Positions 63,386 to 64,000 of a stretch of 64,000 nt of DNA are shown piece after piece (positions within the stretch are counted from its first letter, which is position 1; each line of letters opens with the position of its first letter). Source of the stretch: Epiperipatus broadwayi (lineage: Eukaryota > Onychophora > Udeonychophora > Euonychophora > Peripatidae); assembly GCA_028023455.1 (NCBI GenBank), contig JAQFVV010006199.1, positions 3,560,646-3,624,645 on the forward strand. Reading direction: 5' to 3'. A program made the position numbers and the translations under genes. The notes beneath the pieces are model-generated. The model searched no databases, was not told the DNA's origin, and saw only the letters and a list, made by a program, of their open reading frames with translations.

Positions 63386-64000
63386 ATAAAAAAAGATGCC
63401 TCTATATATATATATTTATTTATATAGATAAGTGATTTGCTAAACAAATATACAATTAATGTATTTATCACAATAAAATTATTAAAGATTATTTTTACAA
63501 TTTAATTCTCTTTCCTGAATATAGTCTTATTTTTAAAACAAGAACTACTAAATTTTTGACACTTAATTGATTTAAAATGTCTTTCTTTTTCCTAGTCTAA
63601 AAGATTTTTGGAAATCTTTTTCTTGACTATTAATTATAACTTTGTTTGTACTTTTTTTTCTTCTAAATTATAAATATAACTTTAAACAGTTTTTTTCTTC
63701 TTTAATAAACCATTTTAAACTAATATCATTTTATATATTTCTATCAGTTATAAAATGTCGTTTTACTAAGGAAATTATTTAAAACTTCCTTATCATATAT
63801 AATACTACTCACCACTAGCTGTATATACATTTATCCATGTTTCTCTGCCTTTATTTGATGCAGCATCCATATAATTAGTTCTTCAGCCAGCTGGGATTTT
63901 ATGGGCAAGCTGGAAAATTTTTCTTGGTGAGTTTGGTTTTAGTGATCATCATTTTCAGGAAAAATATCCATGTAAAATGTTGGACTATAGCTGATCTCTT
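63386..64000. other. No features seen
   Basis: AT-rich sequence to the window end. 63830-63990 is slightly GC-richer (CAGCCAGCTGGGATTTTATGGGC), without an ORF. Confidence 0.3.

Overview
This window is AT-rich eukaryotic DNA, judged by eye at roughly three quarters or more A+T. It looks like intergenic or intronic DNA from an animal, probably an invertebrate. No conventional host gene, spliced exon chain, rRNA or CRISPR array can be supported. Almost everything recognisable is transposable-element material: two LTR retrotransposons with unusually long LTRs (2.0-2.5 kb), two Penelope-like fragments, a LINE fragment, a helicase remnant of Helitron/PIF1 type, a hAT element, many fold-back (inverted-repeat) elements, tRNA-like cores and large microsatellites. 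One degraded repeat near 28.44 kb resembles, from memory, a tail shared by many cephalopod repeats. This is only a weak pointer to a mollusc, and the base composition would be low for known cephalopods.

Layout. 1-8580: an LTR element with near-identical direct repeats of about 2.4 kb, a primer-binding-site-like sequence, a purine tract, and an internal region that encodes only a Gag-like coiled-coil protein with six 30-residue repeats; no pol is present. 8.6-12.8 kb: featureless apart from a possible decayed reading frame. 12.8-27.3 kb: fold-back elements of at least five families, two Penelope-like endonuclease fragments (18.5-19.0 and 24.8-25.6 kb, both on the minus strand) and two tRNA-like sequences. 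27.3-39.1 kb: mostly unique AT-rich sequence with one small fold-back, a perfect TTA tract of about 223 bp and TA tracts.

39.1-52.7 kb: a nested stack on the minus strand. The C-terminal part of a PIF1/Helitron-type helicase is split by a 1.82-kb hAT element with a perfect 8-bp target duplication. Next to it lie a LINE C-terminal fragment flanked by similar direct repeats of about 120 bp, and then a badly decayed Ty3/gypsy-type element (42777-52730) with about 2-kb LTRs and recognisable protease, reverse transcriptase, RNase H and integrase remnants. The RT region carries a 501-bp tandem duplication. The upstream LTR carries a 140-bp insertion related to a fold-back family at 15.7 kb.

54.75-58.27 kb: a 3.5-kb unit with inverted repeats of about 690 bp around a broken, coiled-coil, Gag-like reading frame. 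It does not match an element class I can name and is the best candidate for something undescribed. 60.7-63.4 kb: perfect TA-centred palindromes and two more fold-backs, one with arms of about 390 bp.

The genes do not form a pathway. The window records successive insertion and decay. The 5' element is the youngest by LTR similarity. The 42.8-52.7 kb element and the helicase, LINE and Penelope remnants are old.
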